Positions 1 to 7,451 of a stretch of 64,000 nucleotides of DNA are shown piece after piece. The stretch's first letter is position 1, and each line of letters begins with the position of its first letter. Made by a program: the position numbers and the translations under genes. Under the pieces are notes generated by a model. That model saw nothing but the letters and a program-made list of their open reading frames with translations. It had not been told where the DNA came from and made no database searches. The stretch is from Knoellia subterranea KCTC 19937 (lineage in GTDB: Bacteria; Actinomycetota; Actinomycetes; Actinomycetales; Dermatophilaceae): the NCBI RefSeq assembly GCF_000768685.1, contig NZ_AVPK01000002.1, forward strand, positions 468,045 to 532,044, written 5' to 3'.

Positions 1-506
1 GCGTGGAAATCGCGCTGGAGACGCTCGATCGGCTGCGAGATGAGCTGCCGACTCTCACTCTCGACATCGTCGGGAGCGGCTGGTGGGACACCCACCTGCA
101 CGAGAAGGCCACTGCGTTGGGCCTGAACGACCGGGTCACGTTCCACGGGCATGTCTCCGAGGCAGAGAAGCACCGCCTCCTCGCCCGAGCGTGGGTGCAC
201 GCGATGCCGAGCCTCAAGGAGGGGTGGGGCCTCGTGGTCGTCGAGGCGGGAGTGCACGGAACACCAACCGTGGCCTTCTCGGAGGCGGGTGGCCCGACGA
301 ACTCCATCGTCCACGGTCGTACCGGTCTGCTCGTCGATCAAGGAGTCGATGCGTTCGTGGAGGCCGTCCGATTGCTCCTCACCGATGACGCCCTGCGTCA
401 CGACATGAGTCAAGAGGTGGCCCAGTGGGTGACTCAGTTCCATTGGGACGAGTCGGTTGACCGATGGGAACGAGCCCTCACGGCAGCTGCGTCACGCCGA
501 TGCTGA
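1..506 (+). CDS. GT4-family glycosyltransferase, C-terminal part (cut by window edge)
   Basis: This is the last ~167 residues of a glycosyltransferase with the GT-B fold. The EX7E motif of GT4 retaining enzymes is visible (EGWGLVVVE at about residues 74-82), preceded by a typical GSGWW donor-site strand and followed by GGPTNSIVHGRTGLLV. It should transfer a sugar from a nucleotide-sugar donor to a lipid-linked or surface glycan in the cytoplasm. The N-terminal acceptor domain lies outside the window; the GTG at position 3 is in frame but is unlikely to be the true start because a complete family member has 350-400 residues. It is the first gene of a surface-glycan cluster and ends just before a strong hairpin. 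Confidence 0.85.
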   Translation, partial: VEIALETLDRLRDELPTLTLDIVGSGWWDTHLHEKATALGLNDRVTFHGHVSEAEKHRLLARAWVHAMPSLKEGWGLVVVEAGVHGTPTVAFSEAGGPTNSIVHGRTGLLVDQGVDAFVEAVRLLLTDDALRHDMSQEVAQWVTQFHWDESVDRWERALTAAASRRC

Positions 507-543
507 CTGCTTCGAGTGTCCGCCGGAGGGGTGCGGTCACACC

Positions 544-575
544 AAGAGGCCGGCTCCCGCAGGGGCCGGCCTCTT
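544..575. terminator. Bidirectional hairpin terminator
   Basis: Perfect 11-bp inverted repeat (arms AAGAGGCCGGC and GCCGGCCTCTT) around a ten-base loop. Because the arms end in AAGAG/CTCTT, the hairpin carries a short A/T edge on both sides. It lies between the plus-strand glycosyltransferase and the convergent minus-strand DUF2613-like gene, so it can end transcription from both directions. Confidence 0.75.
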
Positions 576-601
576 CGATTGCGTCCATTGGGACGCGTGA
601 A

Positions 602-739
602 TCACGGAGCGTCGTAGATGACCACGCGCTCGCTCTTGGCAGCCGAGTTGGCCGAGGGCGAAATGGCGGCGACGCCGCCGAAGATGGCCACCAGAGCCAG
701 AATGGCACCGGCAGCAACGGATCCGAGAGCAGTGGTCAT
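602..739 (-). CDS. DUF2613-like small secreted or membrane-anchored protein
   Basis: A 45-residue protein with a hydrophobic segment from about residue 5 to 26 and a short hydrophilic tail ending RVVIYDAP. I chose the ATG at 739 because it overlaps the stop of the upstream gene in an ATGA junction, implying translational coupling; longer readings of the frame enter that gene. Size, single N-terminal membrane or signal segment and position resemble the actinobacterial DUF2613 family; in Mycobacterium such a small gene (Rv0236A) follows the arabinofuranosyltransferase gene aftD. Function of the family is unknown. Family assignment is from memory of pattern and context, not a search. Confidence 0.6.
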   Translation of the reverse strand: MTTALGSVAAGAILALVAIFGGVAAISPSANSAAKSERVVIYDAP

Positions 740-2538
740 GGGCGAGATCGTAACAGACCGGCGGGTAACCTTCGGCGAACCACACGAACCCCTCCAAGGG
801 TGACGAGCACCACAGAGGTCAGGAGCGTGATCTCCCAACCCACTGTGTTGGCGCGAGGCATCTGCACGGCGCCGAACCCGCCTCCGGGCAGTTCGACGAG
901 GAGCACGGACTCGGTCTCGGCGACCACTCGACCCGCGGCCCGCGCGGCTGCCTCGTCGGTCCCGTCTTCCTCGAATCCAGCGCCACGCTCCACGAAGAGG
1001 TAGCGCACTCCGGCCCGGGACAGAGCCGCGACCGGAGTGAGCCCCGAGGCGATGTCTTCGGAGACCTGAGCAGATCGCGGCGACTCCCCCGAGATGACAC
1101 CCGACCGGAGTGGAAGGGAGTCATCGCTCAGCACTCGCTGATCGATCATGCGGGGGGCGAGGGTGAGCGACACCCGGTCGCCGTTCCAGGCATAGCGTCG
1201 ATATTGACTCCAGGGCAGGACCCCGACCTCGCCCGGAGGCATGGTCGACAGCGCCGCCGCGGCCGCCCGATAGTCGGCCGGCACTCGCACCGCGTCCAGC
1301 CGACCGCCAACACCCCACACCAACTGGCTCGACAACACCACCACAGAACCGATGACCACCACCGCGCCGGGAGTCCCCCACGGACGTCGGTCTCGGCGCA
1401 ACGAGTCGACGACGAGACCGACTCCCACGGCAACCGCAACCATCCATGGGGCAAGGAACTTCTGACTGTCGCGCAGCGCTCCCCCGCCCGGCACCTCGGT
1501 GACGAGCCACTCCCACATCGTTCGCAACGCGGGCAGGGCACTCAGCACGACCACGAGGGCGCCCACGATCACAGGTGCCGCGAGCTCCAGGGCGTTCCGA
1601 CGCCGGACCTCGACCAAGTAGATGCCCATGGCCACCAGGGAGAGTGCCGCGGCAGTCACGGAGACGAAGACCGTGTCACGGGCTGCCGGATGGGCGGCGA
1701 CGTTCCAGAAGCCGCCCCCACTGACAAGCGATCCCCACACCCCCAGCGGCGTGTCGGGGGCAGGGCCGAACGCGGCTACGGACCTGGAGTCCACGGCGAT
1801 CTCGGCGACCAGCGAAGGCACCATCCACGCAGCAGAGATCCCGAGGGTCGCACCGGTGGCAACACAGAGGTGCGCGATCATCCGCCGTGGCGCCCGCCTC
1901 GCTCCCGCCAGCAGGATCGCGAACACGCCCAGGACCACGAGCAGGACGGAGTTCACTCCACCAACACCGCTCACCCCCAACCAGAGCGCCACCGGCAGTG
2001 AGCCCGTCTGGCCGACCACGGCGCGACGTGCGGCACGCACGGCCCACGGCAACACGGCATACCCCAGAAGGACAGTCCACTGTCCGATCACGAGACGTTC
2101 GGACACAAAGGGGTTCCACACCGCCGCGAGGGCTGCGGCGCAGAGGCCCCAACGCCCCGCCACAGGGCGCACCTCGCGAAGGAGAGCGGCAGCACCGAGA
2201 GACGCGCCGATCAGGAGCGCTGCGAGCACCACTTTCTGAGCCAACGAGGGCGTGATGGCTGCGCCGAGAAGCCATACGAAGGCGTCGCTGGGCACGGCGC
2301 GAGGGGTGGGCGTCGTGATGCCAGTCGCGAAGGGTGTCAGGCGCGCATCTGGTGACCAGGCAAGGTCGTAGGCAAGGACGACACCGCGGCCAAGTGCCGG
2401 CCCAAGAATCACGCCAGCCAGAACCACGGAGCAGAGGATGACGAGCCCCCGCACCTGTCCGACCTCTCCGAGATCGGATCGAAGGCCACCGGCGCGGTCA
2501 CCTACCCCCGCGGGTGAACCTGACGAGCCCATGGACAT
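736..2538 (-). CDS. Polytopic membrane protein, possible GT-C type glycosyltransferase (AftD-neighbourhood)
   Basis: 600 residues. After a ~28-residue hydrophilic N-terminus there are roughly a dozen hydrophobic stretches with short loops, then a last ~150-residue part that is mainly hydrophilic (DSQKF, LPWSQYRRYAWNGDR, RYLFVERG) and probably faces outside, followed by a final membrane helix and a basic tail. This layout is typical of GT-C enzymes that use polyprenyl-phosphate sugars at the outer face of the membrane. The DUF2613-like partner downstream, coupled by ATGA, recalls the aftD locus of mycobacteria, but I do not recognise a diagnostic motif. It could instead be an O-antigen ligase-like or simple scaffold protein. 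Start ATG at 2538 has an AAAGGG ribosome-binding site seven bases upstream. Confidence 0.6.
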   Translation of the reverse strand: MSMGSSGSPAGVGDRAGGLRSDLGEVGQVRGLVILCSVVLAGVILGPALGRGVVLAYDLAWSPDARLTPFATGITTPTPRAVPSDAFVWLLGAAITPSLAQKVVLAALLIGASLGAAALLREVRPVAGRWGLCAAALAAVWNPFVSERLVIGQWTVLLGYAVLPWAVRAARRAVVGQTGSLPVALWLGVSGVGGVNSVLLVVLGVFAILLAGARRAPRRMIAHLCVATGATLGISAAWMVPSLVAEIAVDSRSVAAFGPAPDTPLGVWGSLVSGGGFWNVAAHPAARDTVFVSVTAAALSLVAMGIYLVEVRRRNALELAAPVIVGALVVVLSALPALRTMWEWLVTEVPGGGALRDSQKFLAPWMVAVAVGVGLVVDSLRRDRRPWGTPGAVVVIGSVVVLSSQLVWGVGGRLDAVRVPADYRAAAAALSTMPPGEVGVLPWSQYRRYAWNGDRVSLTLAPRMIDQRVLSDDSLPLRSGVISGESPRSAQVSEDIASGLTPVAALSRAGVRYLFVERGAGFEEDGTDEAAARAAGRVVAETESVLLVELPGGGFGAVQMPRANTVGWEITLLTSVVLVTLGGVRVVRRRLPAGLLRSRP

Positions 2539-2633
2539 TGAGTGGCCCTTTCTGGTCGGAGTGAACCTACCAATGCCATCGGTTGGAGCCGCCGTGGTGG
2601 GCTGACGCCGGGGCAGCGATTACCGTTCATGCC

Positions 2634-3782
2634 ATGGATTCCCGGCCCCAGCAGACCAGTGCTCGCATGGATGCCCTGGACGGCATCCGGGGTTTGACCA
2701 TCATTCTCGTGGTGCTGGGCCACCTGTGGATCGTGTATCCGAAGGAGTCGCTCGACCGATTCCCCATCGTGAGAGCAGTGTTCAACGGCGGCGCCGTCAC
2801 CATGTTCTTCGTCATCGGCGGGTTCATCGTCACGCGCAACCTGCTCCGAGAGAACGCCGAGGGCCGGCTGGATCCGTTCCGCTTCTATCTGCGACGGATC
2901 GTCCGACTCGGCGTGCAGCTCGTGCCCCTTGCCCTGGCGATCCTGGTGCTGGCGCGTTACGACGACACCGACACCTCGGACAGTTCGACCACCATCAGGT
3001 CCGTTCTCAGCGTGCTGACGTTCACGTGGAACAACTACCTGATCGATCACGCACTGGAGGCGCGCAGCGAGTTGGGTCACCTCTGGTACCTCAGTGTGCA
3101 ACAACAGGTGTACTTGGCCTTCCCCATTGCCGTCCTGCTGCTTTCTCGCTGGCGCAGAGCGCTCGGCCTGGTCTTCATCGCCGCCGGCGTGGGCGTGATC
3201 ATCCATCGGTTCGTGGTCTTGAACGGCGGCCCGAACAGTGAATGGGCCGCGTCCCTGTCAACGTTCACCCGGGCCGACGGTCTTTTCCTCGGCGCAGCCC
3301 TTGCGTGCCTGGCCCCGTGGATCCCTGACCGGGGTGCCGTGAACAAGCACGTCGCAAACGGCGCCCTGGTGGCGCTCGGCCTCCTCATCGCTCTGTTACC
3401 CGAACTGGGCTCGCAGCAATACCTTCGCGAGTGGTCAGTGGTTTACGTGGTGGTGGCCACGCTCCTGGTGGCCGCCGTCACGAGCAAGACGCAGCGGGCG
3501 GGATTCGCCACGACTGTCCTCCAACGCCGCACACTGGTCTGGCTCGGCAACGCATCCCTCTCCCTTTATGTCTGGCATTTCCCTATCTTCTGGACCGTGA
3601 GTCACCACACGCCGGCCCTCACGCCCCTCTCACGAACCTTCCTGAGCCTGGGCCTCCTCGCCGCGGTCACCGTGATCTCCCAGCGCTTCATCGAGGCACC
3701 CACGCGGCGCTGGCTTCGAACCTCGTCACTGTTCCGAACGCCGGCACTTCCGACGAGCGAGGCAAGGGCCAACGTGAAGTGA
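2634..3782 (+). CDS. Acyltransferase-3 family membrane protein (copy A)
   Basis: 382 residues, integral membrane O-acyltransferase of the acyltransferase-3 family, which moves acyl groups onto surface sugars, lipids or antibiotics. Near the N-terminus it has LDGIRGLTIILVVLGHLWIV, containing the catalytic-type histidine of the family (R-x10-H pattern), then about ten hydrophobic helices, and a basic loop RRIVRLGVQ matching the conserved arginine region. I chose the ATG at 2634 because the family begins only a few residues before the DG-R motif; an upstream in-frame start at 2583 would add 17 unlikely residues. The next gene, six bases on, is a paralogue. Substrate is unknown; the cluster suggests decoration of a cell-surface polysaccharide. 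Confidence 0.85.
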   Translation: MDSRPQQTSARMDALDGIRGLTIILVVLGHLWIVYPKESLDRFPIVRAVFNGGAVTMFFVIGGFIVTRNLLRENAEGRLDPFRFYLRRIVRLGVQLVPLALAILVLARYDDTDTSDSSTTIRSVLSVLTFTWNNYLIDHALEARSELGHLWYLSVQQQVYLAFPIAVLLLSRWRRALGLVFIAAGVGVIIHRFVVLNGGPNSEWAASLSTFTRADGLFLGAALACLAPWIPDRGAVNKHVANGALVALGLLIALLPELGSQQYLREWSVVYVVVATLLVAAVTSKTQRAGFATTVLQRRTLVWLGNASLSLYVWHFPIFWTVSHHTPALTPLSRTFLSLGLLAAVTVISQRFIEAPTRRWLRTSSLFRTPALPTSEARANVK

Positions 3783-3788
3783 TATACG

Positions 3789-4961
3789 GTGACGGCCGTG
3801 CCAGACACCGAACGATCCAACTCACGGAATGCGACCCTCGACGGCCTCCGTGGGCTCGCCGTCTTCCTCGTGGTGCTTGCGCACGTGTGGATCGTGTATC
3901 CCTTCGACCGGCTCGAGGACATTGCACCGCTGGACGGATGGTTCCGCGGAGGCAACATCGCCGTCTCGATGCTCCTCGTCCTGAGTGGATTTCTGTTCAC
4001 TCGTAGCCTGCTTCGCGCGCACGAGACATCCGGCCCGTCGGGCCTGCTGGGCCCCCTGCTGCGGCGGACGCTTCGGATCAGCGCACAGATCTACCTGGTC
4101 CTGCTCGCGGTCCTGGTCCTGGCTGAGGTTGACTCAACCGACACGACCAGCCCGGACACGAACACGCGATCGGCAGTCGCCATCGGTACCTACACGTGGA
4201 ACTGGTACGTCAGGGACCACGCGCTCGATGCACGCCCCGATCTGGGACACCTCTGGTATCTGAATGCCGAACTCCACGTCTTCCTCCTCCTCACGCTGGC
4301 CATCGCGTTCTGGGGTCGTCGACGGACGCTTCTGACCATCGGGGTCGTGGCACTGATCGCTGCCGTGACGTGGTGGCGGTGGTACGTCCACGACACCGAG
4401 GGCTGGTACAGCGCCTCACTACGGACGTCGACTCGTGCGGATGCGGCCCTGTACGGCGTGCTCGCAGGCTTGATGTGGGACCGGGTGCAACAGTGGCGCC
4501 GGGAAGCGCCAGCGGCCGCAGGGGCATCAGCCCTGCTGATCATCGGCACGATCTTCAGCTGTTCAATGCTCGGGATCGACGCGTACTTCAAGGGCCAGGG
4601 CATCGTGATCGCCTTTGCGACGGCCGTCTTCGTCGTCGCCGCTTCCATGGGCGGCACGGACGGGGGGCCCGTCGGCCGGCTGTTCGGCTCAGCCCCCCTG
4701 ACGCGTCTCGGGACCGTGTCATTGACCCTGTACGTGTGGCACCTGCCGGTCTACTGGTTCATGTCGCGGCACACCAAGGACTGGAGCAACCTCTCCCGCG
4801 CCATGGCCACGGCCGCAGTTCTGATCGTCCTCGTGTCACTGGTCCACAGGTTTGTCGACGAGCCGGTTCGACGGTGGACCTCGAACCTGATGCGCAAGGA
4901 AGGGAACAGTTCACCCACGAGCCGTCCCGCTAGCCGCACGCGATCGAGCCGGAGTTCGTGA
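3789..4961 (+). CDS. Acyltransferase-3 family membrane protein (copy B)
   Basis: 390 residues, GTG start six bases after copy A, so the two are probably co-translated. It shares with copy A the N-terminal LDGLRGLAVFLVVLAHVWIVYP motif region, an arginine-rich loop (RRTLRISAQIYL), the GHLWYLN motif where copy A has GHLWYLS, and the late LTLYVWHLPVYW motif (SLYVWHFPIFW in copy A). These two genes therefore arose by duplication. The C-terminus ends in a short Ser/Arg-rich tail. Two tandem copies suggest either two acyl positions or two acyl donors on the same glycan; this is inference. A strong terminator follows. Confidence 0.85.
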   Translation: MTAVPDTERSNSRNATLDGLRGLAVFLVVLAHVWIVYPFDRLEDIAPLDGWFRGGNIAVSMLLVLSGFLFTRSLLRAHETSGPSGLLGPLLRRTLRISAQIYLVLLAVLVLAEVDSTDTTSPDTNTRSAVAIGTYTWNWYVRDHALDARPDLGHLWYLNAELHVFLLLTLAIAFWGRRRTLLTIGVVALIAAVTWWRWYVHDTEGWYSASLRTSTRADAALYGVLAGLMWDRVQQWRREAPAAAGASALLIIGTIFSCSMLGIDAYFKGQGIVIAFATAVFVVAASMGGTDGGPVGRLFGSAPLTRLGTVSLTLYVWHLPVYWFMSRHTKDWSNLSRAMATAAVLIVLVSLVHRFVDEPVRRWTSNLMRKEGNSSPTSRPASRTRSSRSS

Positions 4962-4964
4962 CAA

Positions 4965-5005
4965 GAGAGGCCGGGTCCGGGCATGTGCCCGGGACCCGGC
5001 CTCTC
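4965..5005. terminator. Strong bidirectional hairpin terminator
   Basis: Arms of 14 bp (GAGAGGCCGGGTCC and its complement) continue into a further five pairs (GGGCA/TGCCC) around a two-base loop, with a single bulged G, giving about 19 paired positions. It sits between the plus-strand acyltransferase and the convergent minus-strand oxygenase gene and should end both transcripts. Confidence 0.85.
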
Positions 5006-5022
5006 GGCTGTTCGTCGTGCGT

Positions 5023-5874
5023 CTACTTCTTGGGGCGGCGGAACTTGTTGACCTTCTCGAGCACACCGCTCACCTTGTCGGCGTCGAGTCCCACCTTGCG
5101 CAGCGTCCGGTCGTAGACGTCGAGCACGTTCCGATCCACTGCGATCGCGGCCTTCTTGAGGCCCGACTCCTCGGGGCGGGCCCGGTAGTTCGTGGCCTTC
5201 CGCACGGGCGCAGCCTCCTCGGTGAAGTAGTACAGCGCCATCGAACGGCGAGCCACCCCGTCGGGGCAGGTCAGCGCGTCCGGGTGCCCGTGGAAGCTGT
5301 CATCACTCGTGGTGAAGATGAGCATGCGGTTGCCCGCGGGCTGGACCTTGGCCTGGGCTGCGGTCATCTTCTGGTCCCAGAGTTCGAGCTGGCCGCCCCA
5401 CTCCTCGGGCCACTCCTCGTTGAGGTACAGGAGGATGTTGACCCGCCGGCTCCAGTTGAGCTTCTCGTGGTGCGTGGTGAAGTCGGCGTGGATGTTCAGG
5501 TGTCCTCCACGCAGCGTCTGGTGGAGGCCACCACCGTCCATGCTCCAGTCCGGCAGCAGGTTCTCGATGCCCGTGAGCTCCTCGAGGAACGAGACGAACT
5601 CCGGCGAGCAGAACTCCTTGGCGATGGCGTTGAGCGTCGTGCCCCAGGTGTCCGGCTGGGTGTTGCCGTACTTGGTCTCGTTGACGTGGAGGTAGCCCTT
5701 CCAGAAGGGGTCTCGGATCGCAGGAAACTCCTCCACCGCACGAGCGAAGGCCTCCGGGTGGAGAACGTCATCGACAACAACGTGCGGGAACGGCTGTGCG
5801 GACTGGTAGCTCGGAGCAAGCTCCGGCAGGCGAGCCCGCAGGGACTCAAGATCTACGAGGGTGGCGACAGTCAT
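5023..5874 (-). CDS. 2-oxoglutarate/Fe(II)-dependent oxygenase, prolyl-hydroxylase-like fold
   Basis: 283 residues. The metal triad of the family is visible: HAD within HLNIHADFTTHH (about residues 149-160) gives the HxD pair, and the distal histidine lies in SFHGHPDAL (about residue 210), followed by the arginine of ARRSMALYYF that would hold 2-oxoglutarate. The motif WGGQLELWD is typical of the 2OG-FeII_Oxy_3 branch found in surface-glycan and natural-product clusters. It probably hydroxylates a glycan, lipid or protein side chain in the cytoplasm. The ATG at 5874 is chosen because the sequence upstream in frame is arginine-rich shadow coding inside the divergent gene. It is divergently arranged with the GT2-methyltransferase gene. 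Confidence 0.8.
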   Translation of the reverse strand: MTVATLVDLESLRARLPELAPSYQSAQPFPHVVVDDVLHPEAFARAVEEFPAIRDPFWKGYLHVNETKYGNTQPDTWGTTLNAIAKEFCSPEFVSFLEELTGIENLLPDWSMDGGGLHQTLRGGHLNIHADFTTHHEKLNWSRRVNILLYLNEEWPEEWGGQLELWDQKMTAAQAKVQPAGNRMLIFTTSDDSFHGHPDALTCPDGVARRSMALYYFTEEAAPVRKATNYRARPEESGLKKAAIAVDRNVLDVYDRTLRKVGLDADKVSGVLEKVNKFRRPKK

Positions 5875-5990
5875 GCCGCGGAGTATGCCAGAGCGTAGCC
5901 GCCGAACATTACCAATGGGTAAGATCTCACGGTGCCTCGGGTCTCGAGGTGCCTTAAGGCCCCATGTGGGGCGCATGGAGAGGGATGACG
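5875..5990. promoter_or_regulatory. Divergent promoter region between oxygenase and GT2-methyltransferase
   Basis: 116 bases between divergent genes. It is more AT-rich than its surroundings near 5905-5925. TAAGAT at 5920-5925 fits an actinobacterial -10 box for the plus-strand gene; no convincing -35 is seen. The box overlaps a small inverted repeat (TTACC at 5909-5913, GGTAA at 5918-5922). A perfect ten-base palindrome GCCTTAAGGC lies at 5951-5960. A GGAGAGGG ribosome-binding site at 5977-5984 fixes the downstream start at 5991. Promoter calls are by eye only. Confidence 0.4.
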
Positions 5991-7451
5991 ATGACGTCAG
6001 TTCGCAGGACCGACCGCACCGCTGCGCCACGGATCGGCGTCCTGGTCGTTGCCTACAACGCAGCATCGACGCTGCGCGCGGTCCTCGATCGCATCCCCGA
6101 CGACTTCCGCGCGCAGATCGAGCACGTTCTCGTGTGTGACGATGCCAGCGAGGACGAGACCTATCAGATCGGGCTCGAGTACCAGTCCGGTACGACCCTC
6201 CCCCTCACAGTGGTGAAGCACGTCGAGAACCTGGGCTACGGCGGCAACCAGAAGTTCGGCTACCGCTGGGCCATGGACCAGGGTCTGGACATCGTGGTCA
6301 TGCTGCACGGCGACGGGCAGTACGCGCCCGAGATCATGGACCGCATCGTCGAGCCGCTCGTCAACGGCGAGGCCGACGTGGTGATGGGCTCCCGCATGAT
6401 GGAACGAGGCTCCGCGCGCAAGGGCGGCATGCCCCTCTACAAGTACGTGGGCAACCGCGTCCTCACGGGCTTCCAGAACGCGATGACTGGCGCCTCCCTC
6501 ACGGAGTGGCACAGCGGGTACCGCGCCTACAGCACCGACGCACTCCGCGACGTGCCCTTCGCCGACTACTCCAACGATTTCGACTTCGACACAGAGATCA
6601 TCCTTGGGATGCTGGGGGCCCAGAAGCGCATCGTCGAGGTGCCGATCCCCACGTACTACGGCGACGAGATCTGCTACGTCAACGGGATGTCCTACGCGCG
6701 CGATGTGACGATGGACGTCCTGCGCCACCGTGCACACCGCATGGGTTTCGGCGGGGGAAGCGCCGGCGGGATCGACACCCAGGCCTACGAGATCAAGCAC
6801 AGCCCGCACTCGTCCCACGGGCAGCTGCTGAACTGGCTGACGGCCATGCCGTCCGCCAAGGTGCTCGACGTCGGCTGCTCGGATGCCCACTTTGCGGGGC
6901 TTGTTCGCGCCATGGGCCACCACGTCGTCGGAGTCGATCTCGTCAAGCACGACGGAGTGGGTGAGCGGCTTGACGGTTTCGTCGAGGCTGACCTCAATCA
7001 GGGCCTTCCTCGGGAGGCGGGATCGGACTATGACGCCATCGTTGCCGGTGATGTGCTCGAGCACGTCATCGATCCGGACGCCCTGATGGCCGACATGGTC
7101 TCGCGACTTGCCGATGGCGGCAGCATTCTGGTCAGCGTGCCCAACTTCGGGCACTGGTACCCGCGCATCCGCGCCGCCTCTGGCACCTTCGACTACGACC
7201 AGCGAGGCCCACTGGACCGAGGTCACGTCCGCTTCTTCACCCGGCGCAGCTTCGAGCGGCTCATCGATCAGGCCGGTCTCCGAATCGTCGAGCGGCGCAC
7301 CGTCGGCTCACCCTTGGACGTCCTCGAGCGGGGTGGCAGCACCGCCGTCGGGAAGGCCGCCCGATACGCTTCCGCTGTCGACCGTGCTGCCGTGAAGGTG
7401 CGCCCGACGCTGTTCGGTTATCAGTTCCTCTACAAGTTGGAACGCGTTTGA
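5991..7451 (+). CDS. Fusion of GT2-family glycosyltransferase and SAM-dependent methyltransferase
   Basis: 486 residues in two domains. Residues ~15-245 are a GT2 (GT-A fold) enzyme of the dolichyl/polyprenyl-phosphate sugar synthase type: VLVVAYNAASTL at the start, LVCDDASEDET holding the first aspartates, HGDGQY for the DxD-like metal site, and SGYRAYS near the acceptor site. Residues ~285-440 are a class I methyltransferase: VLDVGCSDAHFAGL is the SAM-binding glycine motif and AGDVLEHVIDP is motif II/III of the type-11/23 methyltransferases. The first domain may load a polyprenyl-phosphate with a sugar, the second may methylate the product or a related sugar. Start at 5991 is set by a GGAGAGGG site six bases upstream. 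Its stop overlaps the next start. Confidence 0.82.
   Translation: MTSVRRTDRTAAPRIGVLVVAYNAASTLRAVLDRIPDDFRAQIEHVLVCDDASEDETYQIGLEYQSGTTLPLTVVKHVENLGYGGNQKFGYRWAMDQGLDIVVMLHGDGQYAPEIMDRIVEPLVNGEADVVMGSRMMERGSARKGGMPLYKYVGNRVLTGFQNAMTGASLTEWHSGYRAYSTDALRDVPFADYSNDFDFDTEIILGMLGAQKRIVEVPIPTYYGDEICYVNGMSYARDVTMDVLRHRAHRMGFGGGSAGGIDTQAYEIKHSPHSSHGQLLNWLTAMPSAKVLDVGCSDAHFAGLVRAMGHHVVGVDLVKHDGVGERLDGFVEADLNQGLPREAGSDYDAIVAGDVLEHVIDPDALMADMVSRLADGGSILVSVPNFGHWYPRIRAASGTFDYDQRGPLDRGHVRFFTRRSFERLIDQAGLRIVERRTVGSPLDVLERGGSTAVGKAARYASAVDRAAVKVRPTLFGYQFLYKLERV

Noticed and set aside
5991..7451. Start at ATG 5964 or 5985 for the GT2-methyltransferase
   Set aside because: The GGAGAGGG ribosome-binding site is well spaced only for 5991.
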